Source: Chitinophagales bacterium
GTDB lineage: Bacteria; Bacteroidota; Bacteroidia; Chitinophagales; Chitinophagaceae
Length of the DNA: 64,000 nucleotides
Assembly: GCA_017303335.1 (NCBI GenBank)
Contig: JAFLBK010000002.1
Coordinates: 186,001 to 250,000 of the forward strand
Direction: 5' to 3'
Positions 40,707-49,133 of the stretch are shown here, in pieces. Position numbers and translations under genes: made by a program. Numbering within the stretch: the stretch's first letter is position 1; each line of letters starts with the position of its first letter. Below the pieces are notes generated by a model, which made no database searches, was not told the origin of the DNA, and saw only the letters and a list, made by a program, of their open reading frames with translations.

Positions 40707-43142
40707 ATGAAGAGAACCTTGCTGGCCGGCTGCTTCATCTTCCTCAACAGTATTTGTTTTTCTCAAACCAAAACCTGGAATGGCGCCAATGGCGCCAACT
40801 GGAATGTGGCCGGTAACTGGACCCCGTCCGGTGTTCCAGGGGCTGGTGATACGGTCATCTTCAATTCTTTCAATGCCTGCAATGTGGATATCAACCCAAG
40901 CATTGCCGCACTGCGTGTATTGGGTGCAGGTGGAAGTCTCATCTCTACTGCGGCCGTACGCACCATCAGCATCAACAACAATGCGGCCGCCAACCCGGTG
41001 TTGTCGGTAGCCAGTGGTTCCAGCTTAACCCTTGGCAACGGTGGTTTTGGGGTTTCGATCCAAACCTACGGTGGATTAACGCCCAACTATGCCGACATTG
41101 ATGGTACCATGAACTTTGGTTTTGCCTCTGCGTGGATACTCTGCAATGCAACCTTTACAACGAATACCAATGCGGATATATCCGGAACCATCAATGTATT
41201 GTCTGTTCATACCGGGGCGCTCTTCACCAACAGTTCATCGGTGTACCTGCGGTTCTTAAGCGGTTCTTCGCTTAACTGGCAACGGAACGGTGGCACCATC
41301 CCTGCAGCTAATTTCCAGGATGGATCCACCATCCATGTAACCGGCACCACGTCTACCATGCTTACCTTCAATACGGGTTCGGTGTATAACGGGCTAATTG
41401 TGTGGAATGCGGCAGGCCAGACCATTTCAGGGGCTTCGGCCATCCTGTTGCCATCGCCTTCCTTCAGCGTCGACAGTGTACGGGTACAAAATACCGGTTC
41501 GGGTACCCTGCGCATGGCTACCAATCCATCCGGGTACACGTTGGGGCATCTCGAAGTGCAGGGGGGAACCGTGGAGATGAGTGCGCCCGCTTCAGCCTCC
41601 GGCTCGGGTAGCATCAGTACCGATCTGAAAATGACCGGGGGTACCATCATCGGCAATGCCACCTACGCGTTCGACAACCTGGCCGCGTACCCGATGTTGC
41701 TCATCGTGAACGGCAATCTTATCATCAGCGGGAGCAGTACGTTCAACTGGACAAACCGCCCTACAGCCAATGCACCTGCAGGCGCTTTTCAACTGAATCT
41801 GAAAGGGAATGTAACGCAAACGGGAGGAACCATTACGACCACATCGGCTTTTGGGTCGCAGAATTACCTTATGTTCAACGGTACGGTGAGCCAGAATGTT
41901 CAGATAACGAACATGACCGGCTCGGTGGGGTTGGTGATGTTCAATGCGGCAGGGGCGGTCTTGCAGGCTCCGCTGACGGTTCCTTACGCTTTCAATTTCA
42001 TAAGCGGCGTGTTAACCAGCACGGCAACCAACCTGCTTACTTTTTCGGCCGGCACTTTTGTGGCCGGAGCTTCCAACAATAGTTTTGTGAATGGGCCGGT
42101 GCGTAAAACAGGCAATACGGCATTCACTTTCCCGGTAGGTAAACCAAACTGCGGGCCGAGCGGAGCCGTGAATGGATACGCGTACCTCGCTATCGGTACG
42201 TTTACAGGCGGGGCTGTCACCGACCAGTTCACGGCAGAGTACAAGCGGGGCGACGCGATGGCTTTGGGAGCGATCTCGAGCCCGGGGCTTGATCACATCA
42301 GCCGCTGCGATTACTGGACACTTACGCGGGATAATGGAACTTCCACCGTCGATATCACCCTTGCCTGGAACGAAAGCATCAACAATTGTGTAACGCCGAT
42401 GCCCTATGTGAACAATCTCGGCACGCTTACCATTGCGCATAACAACAACGCGGGGGGTACCTGGGATGCCATCGGCACGGCCGGGGTAACAACAGGCAAT
42501 GCCACTTCGGGTACCGTGATCTGGAACGGGACGCAGTCGGCCAGTTTCGGCGCCTTTGCGATTGGCAGTACCAATTTTCAGAATCCCTTGCCCTTTACCA
42601 TCAACTATTTCAGGGGCGTTAAGTTGAACCGGGAACATCAGCTCAACTGGTATTTGTCATGCTACAGTACGCCTTCGGTGACCATGTCGCTCGAACGCAG
42701 CGGCGACCAGCGTACATACAGATCGCTTCATACCATCTTCGCAACCGCACAGGATTGCCAGCAGCCCTTTGGCTTCCGGGATATCGACCCGGCGCCGGGT
42801 ATCAACCACTATCGCCTGAAAATAACCGATGCCGATGGACGGGTAAGTTATAGCCCCGTTGTGTCGCTGATCAACGCGGATAAAGGCCTGGACATCCAGC
42901 CTATTGCGCCCAACCCGGTTACCGGCAGCCGCTTCAATGTGCGCATAAGTTCAGCCAAAGCGCTTGTATTGGAGTTACACATCACCGATATACAGGGGCG
43001 TGTTGTTCACCGGCAGCGCCTGAACCTGGTTGCCGGTTTCAACGAAAACACGGTAGACATAAGCCGCCTGCCGGCCGGAACCTACCAGGTCTATGGCCTG
43101 GCCAACGGTGAGCGTACAAAAGTGTTGCGGTTTGTGAAGTAA
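40707..43142 (+). CDS. Large T9SS-secreted protein, 811 residues
   Basis: Signal peptide at about 1-20 (ending ICFS). The body opens with TKTWNGANGANWNVAGNWTPSGVPGAGDTVIF, a start common in secreted parallel-beta-helix proteins, and continues with NxLxVxG-type repeats to about 480. GPVRKTGNTAFTFPVGK, YLAIGTFTGGAVTDQFTAEYKRGDA and the C-terminal Fn3-like linker plus T9SS sorting domain (APNPVTGSRFNVRISSAK to KVLRFVK) match the preceding 1137-residue protein segment by segment, so the genes are tandem paralogs with different N-terminal halves. The function is unknown. A family A palindrome follows 12 bases after the stop. Confidence 0.88.
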   Translation: MKRTLLAGCFIFLNSICFSQTKTWNGANGANWNVAGNWTPSGVPGAGDTVIFNSFNACNVDINPSIAALRVLGAGGSLISTAAVRTISINNNAAANPVLSVASGSSLTLGNGGFGVSIQTYGGLTPNYADIDGTMNFGFASAWILCNATFTTNTNADISGTINVLSVHTGALFTNSSSVYLRFLSGSSLNWQRNGGTIPAANFQDGSTIHVTGTTSTMLTFNTGSVYNGLIVWNAAGQTISGASAILLPSPSFSVDSVRVQNTGSGTLRMATNPSGYTLGHLEVQGGTVEMSAPASASGSGSISTDLKMTGGTIIGNATYAFDNLAAYPMLLIVNGNLIISGSSTFNWTNRPTANAPAGAFQLNLKGNVTQTGGTITTTSAFGSQNYLMFNGTVSQNVQITNMTGSVGLVMFNAAGAVLQAPLTVPYAFNFISGVLTSTATNLLTFSAGTFVAGASNNSFVNGPVRKTGNTAFTFPVGKPNCGPSGAVNGYAYLAIGTFTGGAVTDQFTAEYKRGDAMALGAISSPGLDHISRCDYWTLTRDNGTSTVDITLAWNESINNCVTPMPYVNNLGTLTIAHNNNAGGTWDAIGTAGVTTGNATSGTVIWNGTQSASFGAFAIGSTNFQNPLPFTINYFRGVKLNREHQLNWYLSCYSTPSVTMSLERSGDQRTYRSLHTIFATAQDCQQPFGFRDIDPAPGINHYRLKITDADGRVSYSPVVSLINADKGLDIQPIAPNPVTGSRFNVRISSAKALVLELHITDIQGRVVHRQRLNLVAGFNENTVDISRLPAGTYQVYGLANGERTKVLRFVK

Positions 43143-43154
43143 AACCAAAATAAA

Positions 43155-43211
43155 AAACCTATAAGGTCTTTAAGACCTTATAGGTTTACCTCGTTAAGGC
43201 CTTATAGGTTT
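43155..43211. repeat. Palindromic repeat family A, copy 5, plus an extra half-copy
   Basis: Arms AAACCTATAAGGTCT (43155-43169) and complement (43173-43187), loop TTA. A lone right arm, AAGGCCTTATAGGTTT, follows at 43196-43211, as if a second copy had lost its left arm. Confidence 0.88.
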
Positions 43212-43235
43212 ACGTGCAGGCTGCATTCAATTATA

Positions 43236-43595
43236 TTATTCCAGGAATTTCCGGATCACCACATAGCTGAGTACAATGAGTACCAGCAATACCACAATGC
43301 TGATGAGTAGCCAGGGCTGGTCTTTCAGTTTGCGTTTTTCCTTGCGCTGCTGTTTCTTTTCGAGTTGTTTTTTGAGATCCTTGTTGAGTTGATGTACGTA
43401 AAGGGAGAGGTCTTGCTTATTGCTGAAACCCTCCAGGCCTTCCACGGCATCATTGATGAACGGATCCCCGGCCATCTGCTTTTCCAGCTCATGCGCTTCG
43501 GAAGCCGACAGTTTCTTGTTCAGGTAGTCGAGCAGTTTATCCTGCTCTACGTCCTTATTCAGGTTGGATAATATGTCTTTCAGTTCATCGCTCAT
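43236..43595 (-). CDS. Single-pass membrane protein, possible anti-sigma partner
   Basis: 119 residues. The N-terminal half is soluble with KLLDYLNKKLSASEAHELEKQMAGDPFINDAVEGLE, a pattern found at the N-terminus of many Bacteroidetes anti-sigma or zf-HC2-like proteins but without the zinc ligands. A very basic linker (KKQLEKKQQRKEKRKLKD) is followed by a C-terminal membrane segment (LLISIVVLLVLIVLSYVVI). It is tail-anchored with the soluble part in the cytoplasm. The sigma factor gene lies 82 bases upstream on the same strand, so it is probably the sigma factor's regulator; this is inference from position and topology. Confidence 0.7.
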   Translation of the reverse strand: MSDELKDILSNLNKDVEQDKLLDYLNKKLSASEAHELEKQMAGDPFINDAVEGLEGFSNKQDLSLYVHQLNKDLKKQLEKKQQRKEKRKLKDQPWLLISIVVLLVLIVLSYVVIRKFLE

Positions 43596-43677
43596 TGCCC
43601 TTACCCCAGCCTTCCCGTCGCCGGGAGGGAGTGGATTTCGTTTTAGTATATAATGGGTATCCGTCGGATACGCGTTG

Positions 43678-44241
43678 TTATTTTGCGTTTCGTTCCATAA
43701 TGATCTTAAGGTTCCGTTTGCCGTTCTGGATATGGCTTTTGACCTGCATCAGGGTAAAGCCCTGCGAATCGGCGATCTCCTGGTAACTCTTTTTCTCCAG
43801 GTAAAATAAAGTTACGCATAGTTGCTGTTCTTTATTCAGTTGCAACAGGGCGGCCGCCATATCGGTGAGGGCCCGGTCTTTTTCAAGGTGAATGTTCTTT
43901 CCCTCGTTTTCATCGGCCACGCCCATGGTCCGTTCGTTGATCTCGGCGCTGAACCGTCCTTTCTTGCGCAACTGCATCAGGCAATGGTTCTTGGCGATCA
44001 TGTAGATCCAGCTTTTGAAATATTCCACCTTGTATTTATGCAGTTCATGGATCGCTTTGAGGAATACCTGCTGTACGGCGTCTTTGGCTTCTTCCTCATT
44101 CTTCAGGTACTTCATGCAAACACCCAGCAGGAGCATGGTGTATCGTTCGAGTAAAATACCCAGCCATTCATTGTTTCCATCGGAATAAAACTGCTGCAGG
44201 AGTTCGGCGTCGGGTGCATTATGTAAACGGCCGCTGTTCAA
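43678..44241 (-). CDS. ECF-type RNA polymerase sigma factor
   Basis: Sigma-70 family region 2 (about residues 12-75: YTMLLLGVCMKYLKNEEEAKDAVQQVF, SWIYMIAKNHCLMQLRKK) and region 4 (from about 120: LNKEQQLCVTLFYLEKKSYQEIADSQGFTLMQVKSHIQNGKRNLK). The frame stays open to an ATG at 44319, but that codon overlaps the divergent NlpC/P60 start at 44318. The TTG at 44241 leaves room for both promoters and lies after a TATGTTTA box (44275-44282, minus strand), so it is preferred with moderate certainty. The following gene is a likely anti-sigma partner. Target genes are unknown. Confidence 0.85.
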   Translation of the reverse strand: MNSGRLHNAPDAELLQQFYSDGNNEWLGILLERYTMLLLGVCMKYLKNEEEAKDAVQQVFLKAIHELHKYKVEYFKSWIYMIAKNHCLMQLRKKGRFSAEINERTMGVADENEGKNIHLEKDRALTDMAAALLQLNKEQQLCVTLFYLEKKSYQEIADSQGFTLMQVKSHIQNGKRNLKIIMERNAK

Positions 44242-44317
44242 CGTGCTGTAAAAAATTTGTGTTTTGCTGAGATGTAAACATAGGTTAATTTCCACAATAA
44301 AACTCACCAGCTCTACC

Positions 44318-45088
44318 ATGAACTATGCAGCCTGTATGGTACCCGTTGCGGCCATGCGCCTTGAACCCGATCATCGTTCCGAAATGGTCAGCCAGTTTCT
44401 TTTCGGCGAGTACGCCGTACTCCATCAAACAGAAAAAGACGGATGGGTGCTGGCAGAAAGTAAATCAGACGGCTACCGGGGCTGGTGTCAGCAAACGCAT
44501 TTTCAGCCTATCACCCCGGTGCAGTATGCCATAGACCCGGCTGCTTTCGCTGCCGACTGGGTGAATCATGTAGACGTGAACGGCAGGCCGGTACGGGTTC
44601 CGTTCGGCAGTTCGCTTCCCGTTCTTTATGATGAACAGGGTTCATTGGGTGAGCATATAATCCGGTTTTCCGGGAAGTCGCTGGACCCTCTCAAGGCGGA
44701 GCGGGAAACGGAAACGATACGCGGCCTGGCTTTCATGTACCTGAATACGGCTTATCTCTGGGGCGGCCGTTCGGTATTTGGGGTGGATTGCAGCGGATTT
44801 ACGCAGATGATTTACCGGATGATGGGTATATCCCTGCTGCGGGATGCACAACAGCAGGCCACCCAGGGGGAACTCATCAACTTTTTGCAGGAAGCCCGGT
44901 GTGGCGACCTGGCTTTTTTTGATGATGCGGAAGGAAGAATCATTCATGTAGGGATGCTGCTGAGCCCGATGGAGATCATTCATGCATCGGGAAAAGTGCG
45001 GATCGACAGGATCGACAACAGCGGTATCGTACAGGTGGATACCGGCCAGCGTACCCAGCGCCTGCGGATCATCCGGCGTTATTGCTGA
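44318..45088 (+). CDS. NlpC/P60 family peptidase with SH3-like domains
   Basis: Peptidoglycan endopeptidase-type protein (C40) of 256 residues. Residues 1-60 and about 65-115 form SH3-like units (MVPVAAMRLEPDHRSEMVSQFLFGE; CQQTHF). The NlpC/P60 domain runs from 125 to 250 with Cys158 (VDCSGFTQMIYR), His210 (RIIHVGMLL) and His222 (IIHASG) as the expected catalytic set. The order resembles Bacteroidetes dipeptidyl-peptidase VI/YkfC-like enzymes that cleave gamma-D-Glu-meso-DAP peptides. No signal peptide is apparent, so it may act in the cytoplasm on recycled muropeptides. Its 3' end overlaps the convergent TauE-like gene by 20 bases. Confidence 0.9.
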   Translation: MNYAACMVPVAAMRLEPDHRSEMVSQFLFGEYAVLHQTEKDGWVLAESKSDGYRGWCQQTHFQPITPVQYAIDPAAFAADWVNHVDVNGRPVRVPFGSSLPVLYDEQGSLGEHIIRFSGKSLDPLKAERETETIRGLAFMYLNTAYLWGGRSVFGVDCSGFTQMIYRMMGISLLRDAQQQATQGELINFLQEARCGDLAFFDDAEGRIIHVGMLLSPMEIIHASGKVRIDRIDNSGIVQVDTGQRTQRLRIIRRYC

Positions 45089-45545
45089 CCGGCGTATTCT
45101 CCGCCTCGTTCTGCGCATTCGTTTGTGCGGCAGGAGCGTTTCCTTCTTTTTTTGTCTTGTCCAGGAAAAGCATTTTCATGGCCACAAGGATCAGTACGAT
45201 GGCAAAAACTTTTTTGATCGTTTCCTGCGAAAGGGTGAGTGCGATCTTACTGCCCAGGTAACCCCCCAATAAGAAGGAAACCGAAACAATACCCACTACC
45301 CGGAAATCGATATACCCCTGCTTGTAATACTGGAAGACGGCAAGGATGCCCACCGGCAGCAACAGGATGCCCAGGGAAGTGCCCTGCGCCAGTTTCTGGC
45401 TGAAGCCGAGAAAAAATACGAGGGCGGGAACAATGATGATGCCGCCGCCTACGCCCACGAAGCCGCTGAGCATGCCGGCGCCCACCCCGATCAGGAGCAG
45501 GATCAGTATCGTTTGTATGTCCATGGTGGATTTTTTTGTGGTCAT
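45069..45545 (-). CDS. TauE/SafE family permease, half-size
   Basis: Inner-membrane protein of 158 residues with about four transmembrane segments (10-35, 40-65, 75-100, 105-130) and a polar C-terminal tail. GMLSGFVGVGGGIIIVPAL and GTSLGILLLPVG are the characteristic TauE/SafE motifs. Typical members have two such halves (about 250 residues); this one is a single half and probably dimerises. Substrates in the family include sulfite and organosulfonates but cannot be assigned. ATG 45545 overlaps the pyrophosphatase stop (ATGA), so the genes are translationally coupled; ATG 45524 is an alternative. Confidence 0.85.
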   Translation of the reverse strand: MTTKKSTMDIQTILILLLIGVGAGMLSGFVGVGGGIIIVPALVFFLGFSQKLAQGTSLGILLLPVGILAVFQYYKQGYIDFRVVGIVSVSFLLGGYLGSKIALTLSQETIKKVFAIVLILVAMKMLFLDKTKKEGNAPAAQTNAQNEAENTPVSNNAG

Positions 45546-46081
45546 TGCGGGAACCGGGTTTTGTAATAGGCGATCGCCTCTTCGATGACTTTATAGGCTG
45601 CCTGCTTATCCTGGAATTCGTCGATCTCCACTTTTTTATTCTCGAGCACTTTGTATTGTTCAAAATAATTCTTCAGCACCGCGATAAAATGCCGGGGCAG
45701 TTCATCCACATCGGAGATGTAGTTGACGCCGGGATCCCGGGTGGCTACCGCGATGATCTTATCGTCTTTCTCCCCGTTGTCGATCATCTGCATATTGCCG
45801 ATGACGGTTGCCTCCACGAGGCAGAGCGGCTGGATGCTTTCCGAACACATCACCAGGATATCCAGCGGATCGCCATCCTGTCCGAGGGTTTGCGGTATGA
45901 ATCCGTAGTTGATGGGGTAGTGGAAGGAAGAATAGATCACCCGGTCCAGTTTCAGCAGACCGGTCTTTTTGTCGATCTCGTATTTGGCCCGGCTTCCCTG
46001 CGGGATCTCGATCAGGGCATTCACGGCCTGCGGTGCCTTATCGCCGAAGTGGGCGCCGTGCCAGGGATGCAGTACGTACAT
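45542..46081 (-). CDS. ppa: Inorganic pyrophosphatase, family I
   Basis: Soluble cytoplasmic enzyme that hydrolyses pyrophosphate to phosphate, driving biosynthetic reactions. 179 residues, full length. Family signatures seen: EIPQGSRAKYEIDKKTG, SSFHYPINYGFIPQTLGQDGDPLDILV with the metal-binding Asp cluster, and KDDKIIAVATRDP. All the key acidic residues appear intact. The TauE-like permease gene overlaps its stop codon. Upstream (46082-46193) is an AT-rich repeat region. Confidence 0.95.
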   Translation of the reverse strand: MYVLHPWHGAHFGDKAPQAVNALIEIPQGSRAKYEIDKKTGLLKLDRVIYSSFHYPINYGFIPQTLGQDGDPLDILVMCSESIQPLCLVEATVIGNMQMIDNGEKDDKIIAVATRDPGVNYISDVDELPRHFIAVLKNYFEQYKVLENKKVEIDEFQDKQAAYKVIEEAIAYYKTRFPQ

Positions 46082-46088
46082 GGGTTGT

Positions 46089-46204
46089 TAATTAAGAATT
46101 AGAAATTAAAAATTAATAATTGAGCATTGAGAATTCTGGATTGAAATGCTTTACATGCCTGATTTTTTACTTTGGAAGCATTGATATACATTCTTAATTC
46201 TTCA
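46089..46204. repeat. AT-rich degenerate-word region with inverted partner
   Basis: The left side (46089-46138) is made of variants of AATTAAGAATTAG, AAATTAA and ATTGAG; ATTCTTAATTCTTC at about 46190-46204 is complementary to the first words. It lies between ppa and crcB and touches the crcB stop. Confidence 0.5.
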
Positions 46205-46565
46205 TTACAAGTGTGTAGCCCAGGAAGGTTGCTGCTATTCCCAATACCAGGCTCAATCCGGTATATACCAGCGCAGCTCCGTACCTGCCGCTTTGCAGCA
46301 TCCCCATGTTCTCGAGTGAAAAAGCGGAGAACGTGGTGAAACCGCCGCAGATGCCCGTTGCCAGGAAGAGTTTCCAGTGTTCGGCGAGCCCGTTCTGGCG
46401 CAGGCTCAGGGCAAACACGATCCCGATGATGAAGCATCCGGTAAGATTCACCGAAAAGGTTGCCAGGGGATAGAGTTTGTCTTTGAAGAGTACTGAAGCG
46501 CCATACCGGAGCATCGAACCGATAGCGCCTCCCGCCGCGACCCAAAGAAAATTAGTCACCATCAT
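46194..46565 (-). CDS. crcB: Fluoride channel CrcB (Fluc)
   Basis: Four-helix membrane protein of about 123 residues that exports fluoride as a dual-topology dimer. ATG at 46565 or 46562 (adjacent codons). Motifs: GGAIGSMLRYG, FSVNLTGCFIIG with the channel Asn, and GICGGFTTFSAFSLE with the conserved Phe residues and the central sodium-site Thr/Ser. No fluoride riboswitch was recognised upstream. The start is two bases after the stop of the preceding lipoprotein gene, so the two are cotranscribed. Confidence 0.93.
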   Translation of the reverse strand: MMVTNFLWVAAGGAIGSMLRYGASVLFKDKLYPLATFSVNLTGCFIIGIVFALSLRQNGLAEHWKLFLATGICGGFTTFSAFSLENMGMLQSGRYGAALVYTGLSLVLGIAATFLGYTLVMKN

Positions 46566-46567
46566 GC

Positions 46568-46972
46568 TTACATGTTTCCTGAAAAGGTATACTGGAAATC
46601 GACGAGCCATTTGCCGCCGATGCGTACGAGTTTCAGTTTATTCTTATTGGCAAGCGCATAGCTGTTGCTGTAGTTGAAGATAAAGATGCTGTCGGTAACA
46701 TAACTCGTTTCATTCACGATGATGTCGGCATCCTTGTATTTTTCAAGTTGTTCCTTGCGCTGGGCGCTGTACTGTTGTTTAAACCGATTGAAGAGGTCCG
46801 CGTTGGTCTGGTCCTTCAGCAGGTACTTTTCGGCCTCGTCGAATTTGTTGTCGAGGATATTGCGTACGAAGGCCCTGGCTACCTCCATATCGGTTGTTGG
46901 TTCCTTTTTGGCGGGGCCGCCGCAGGAAACCAGGGTAATCAGCAGGAGCGGGAGGAATGATCGTTTAAGCAT
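46568..46972 (-). CDS. Lipoprotein, DUF4878/NTF2-like
   Basis: 134 residues with signal segment LPLLLITLVSC and Cys17 as lipobox cysteine. The mature part (30-130) has the pattern of DUF4878 or NTF2-like stress lipoproteins: DMEVARAFVRNILDNKFDEAEKYL, a central helix, then beta-strands DIIVNETSYVTDSIFIFNYSNSY and KLKLVRIGGKWLVDFQYTF. The function is unknown. The neighbouring gene at 47057 encodes a related fold, so the pair may be distant paralogs. Confidence 0.78.
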   Translation of the reverse strand: MLKRSFLPLLLITLVSCGGPAKKEPTTDMEVARAFVRNILDNKFDEAEKYLLKDQTNADLFNRFKQQYSAQRKEQLEKYKDADIIVNETSYVTDSIFIFNYSNSYALANKNKLKLVRIGGKWLVDFQYTFSGNM

Positions 46973-47003
46973 GCTTAAAGGTAAACATCTTTGCGCAAGG
47001 GAT

Positions 47004-47035
47004 AAAAAAACTGTCCCGCCACAGGGGCGGGACAG
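47004..47035 (-). terminator. Terminator after the 194-residue lipoprotein gene
   Basis: On the minus strand CTGTCCCGCC and GGCGGGACAG form a ten-pair stem (47011-47035), followed by a seven-T run at 47010-47004. Confidence 0.88.
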
Positions 47036-47056
47036 CGGGATCTTTCAAATGGAGGA

Positions 47057-47641
47057 TCAATGTTCTTTCCGGGCCTTGATCGTATCCATGAATTCTTTCG
47101 CCTTATCCATGATCAGTTTCAGGGTGTCTTTGTTCATGTTTTTAAGTTTCTCCAGTCCTTCCTGCAGATCGGGATCATCCTTACCCAGGTCTCCTTTCAT
47201 ACTGCTGAACATGCCCTCGCCGGATTTGCTCAGGGCAATCTTCCAGGCCCCGTCTTCCTTTACCAGGTTGAAGGTATGGCTATCGGTTTTCGTGCTGTCG
47301 GTCACTTCAACGTCCACGGTGGCCTTATCCCCGTCGATCTTTTCATTTTTCAGTTTATAGCTAATGTTCTTTGATTTTTCCTTGAGTTCGGTAGCCATGG
47401 TTTCCTGCGCTTTCTTAACAAAGCCGGAGTCGATACTGCTGATGAATTTCATTCCTTCTTCCAGCAGGGCCACGTCCTGTTTGGTGATGAATTTCTTAAA
47501 ATCCTCCAGGTTTCCGCTCTTCATGGCGGTGAACATACTTTCGATGGTTCCGGAAGGAGACGAGGAAGAGGGGCCCGCGTCTTTACTGTTGCAGGCGGCG
47601 AAACCGGCAGCGATGGCGATTACTAACAGAATTCTTTTCAT
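47057..47641 (-). CDS. Lipoprotein, DUF4878-like
   Basis: 194 residues; signal segment ILLVIAIAAGFAAC with Cys17. SGTIESMFTAMKSGNLEDFKKFITKQDV near 30-57 is the start of an NTF2-like (DUF4878) domain that ends near residue 145 (TFNLVKEDGAWKIALSKSGEGM). The remaining lysine-rich tail contains amphipathic helices (LQEGLEKLKNMNKDTLKLIMDKAKEF). The function is not known. It has its own -7 box and terminator. Confidence 0.78.
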   Translation of the reverse strand: MKRILLVIAIAAGFAACNSKDAGPSSSSPSGTIESMFTAMKSGNLEDFKKFITKQDVALLEEGMKFISSIDSGFVKKAQETMATELKEKSKNISYKLKNEKIDGDKATVDVEVTDSTKTDSHTFNLVKEDGAWKIALSKSGEGMFSSMKGDLGKDDPDLQEGLEKLKNMNKDTLKLIMDKAKEFMDTIKARKEH

Positions 47642-47664
47642 AAAGGGGTATTTAATGTTGAGCC

Positions 47665-47672
47665 CAAATTTA
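47665..47672 (-). promoter_or_regulatory. -7 promoter box for the 194-residue lipoprotein gene
   Basis: TAAATTTG on the minus strand, 23 bases before ATG 47641. Confidence 0.5.
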
Positions 47673-47695
47673 GGTGGATTCCTTTTCTCCGGCGC

Positions 47696-47728
47696 AAAAA
47701 AAAATCAGGCAACGCGAAGTCGCCTGAT
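47696..47728 (-). terminator. Terminator after phoH
   Basis: On the minus strand ATCAGGCGAC, loop TTCGC, GTTGCCTGAT (47728-47704), then nine T. Confidence 0.88.
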
Positions 47729-47758
47729 CTATGGCAGGGGTCAGCTGGATTCAAAGGG

Positions 47759-48790
47759 TTAGGAACCTTTTTTTTGCTCAGCAGTCTTTTCGTCTTCCCT
47801 GTTATAGGCTTTGATGATCTGTTTAACAAGCCGGTGCCTTACCACGTCTTCCTCATCCAGTTCGATATGGGCGATACCCTCGATGTTCTTCAGGATCTTC
47901 GTTGCCCGGAAAAGGCCGCTCGATTGGTTCTTCGGCAGGTCGATCTGGGTGGGGTCGCCGGTAATGATGGCCTTGGCATTGGGGCCGATACGGGTCAGGA
48001 ACATCTTGATCTGGAGGTCGTTGGTGTTCTGGGCCTCATCGAGGATGATGAAGGCGTTATCAAGTGTCCGGCCACGCATGTAGGCCAGCGGTGCGATCTC
48101 GATGGTGCGGGTGCTCATATAATACCCCAGCTTGTCGGCGGGGATCATATCGTCCAGCGCATCGTAGAGGGGCCGCAGGTAGGGGTCGATCTTTTCCTTC
48201 AGGTCGCCGGGCAGGAAACCAAGACTTTCTCCTGCTTCCACGGCGGGCCTGGTGAGGATAATCTTCTTAACTAATTTATTCTTGAGTGCACGTACAGCCA
48301 GGGCCACGGCAGTATAGGTTTTACCGGTACCGGCGGGGCCGATGGCAAAGAGGATATCGTTCTTGTCGCAGGCCTCCACCATTTTTTTCTGGTTGGAGGT
48401 GCGGGCCCGTACCGTTTTTCCGTTGGGACCGAATACCAGCACGTCGTTCGGATTGCGGTCCATGAAATTGTCGATCACCCGTTCGTCGTCGCCGCCCAGT
48501 ATCTGCTCGAAATAATTCGTGCTCATGTGGCCATTGCGTTCGAGATAGCGCAGGATGAGGTCGATCTTTTCCCGGGCGCCTTCGATCTGTTCGGGGGCAC
48601 CGCTCAGTTTCAGTTGTGTACCGCGGCTGAGGATCTTCAGGAGGGGGAACTTTTTTTTCAGGATATCGAGCTTGCCGTTGTTGACTCCAAAAAACTCAAT
48701 AGGATTTACGGTTTCGAGGTTGATGATCGCTTCTGTCAATGGGTTTTCATTTTTTCGCTGTTTCTGACCTGCCGTGTACCGGGCACTCAT
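47759..48790 (-). CDS. phoH: PhoH family ATPase
   Basis: Cytoplasmic P-loop ATPase of the PhoH/YbeZ type, which in other bacteria works with YbeY in rRNA processing. 343 residues: an N-terminal KH-like region (about 20-100), Walker A IGPAGTGKTY near 150, RPAVEAGESLGFLPGDL near 180, Walker B FIILDEAQN near 248 and GDPTQIDLP near 278. Length and motifs are complete. The upstream promoter has both boxes. YbeY is not in this window. Confidence 0.93.
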   Translation of the reverse strand: MSARYTAGQKQRKNENPLTEAIINLETVNPIEFFGVNNGKLDILKKKFPLLKILSRGTQLKLSGAPEQIEGAREKIDLILRYLERNGHMSTNYFEQILGGDDERVIDNFMDRNPNDVLVFGPNGKTVRARTSNQKKMVEACDKNDILFAIGPAGTGKTYTAVALAVRALKNKLVKKIILTRPAVEAGESLGFLPGDLKEKIDPYLRPLYDALDDMIPADKLGYYMSTRTIEIAPLAYMRGRTLDNAFIILDEAQNTNDLQIKMFLTRIGPNAKAIITGDPTQIDLPKNQSSGLFRATKILKNIEGIAHIELDEEDVVRHRLVKQIIKAYNREDEKTAEQKKGS

Positions 48791-48848
48791 AGCAGCGTTC
48801 CGTTATAGAAATTGTTCAATAAGGTACTTACTAACGCATCTTCTGTTT

Positions 48849-48882
48849 CAAATGTAACAAAATGACATTGATACATCCCAAA
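48849..48882 (-). promoter_or_regulatory. Promoter of phoH
   Basis: On the minus strand TTTG (48882-48879), a 22-base spacer and TACATTTG (48856-48849). ATG 48790 is 58 bases after the box. Confidence 0.65.
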
Positions 48883-48992
48883 CTTACTTATGCACAAAAC
48901 GAAAATCTGGTGGAAAAGTTTCAGCAATGACTGCTTTTAACATGAGTGTGGCAGTACAGCATGGGTTACCGGTTATGAACCAAACCTCGTAC

Positions 48993-49063
48993 CCCCGGTT
49001 CGTGACTCATACAACCCCCGCTTCGTGGCTCACACAGCCCCGGTTCGTGGCTCACGAACCGGG
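48993..49063. repeat. Palindromic repeat family B: three tandem units upstream of RAYT 2
   Basis: Three units start at 48993, 49016 and 49038 (period 22-23), each with CCCCGSTTCGTGRCTCA. Only the third is a complete palindrome: CCCGGTTCGTG, centre GCT, CACGAACCGGG (49039-49063). The first two keep the left arm only. The rest of the 48791-49133 gap holds the phoH promoter and no gene. Confidence 0.88.
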
Positions 49064-49133
49064 TATGGAAATAAACCATCTTTTATGGTTGAATCCCCTT
49101 CTGAAACGATACCTAATTTCCGAAATTTAATTC

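Noticed and set aside
46566..46640. Fluoride riboswitch upstream of crcB
   Set aside because: The start lies two bases after the preceding gene's stop and no aptamer-like pseudoknot sequence was found.
48993..49063. CRISPR-like array upstream of RAYT 2
   Set aside because: Three units follow one another directly with a 22-23-base period and no spacers; they fit REP-like palindromes next to a RAYT.
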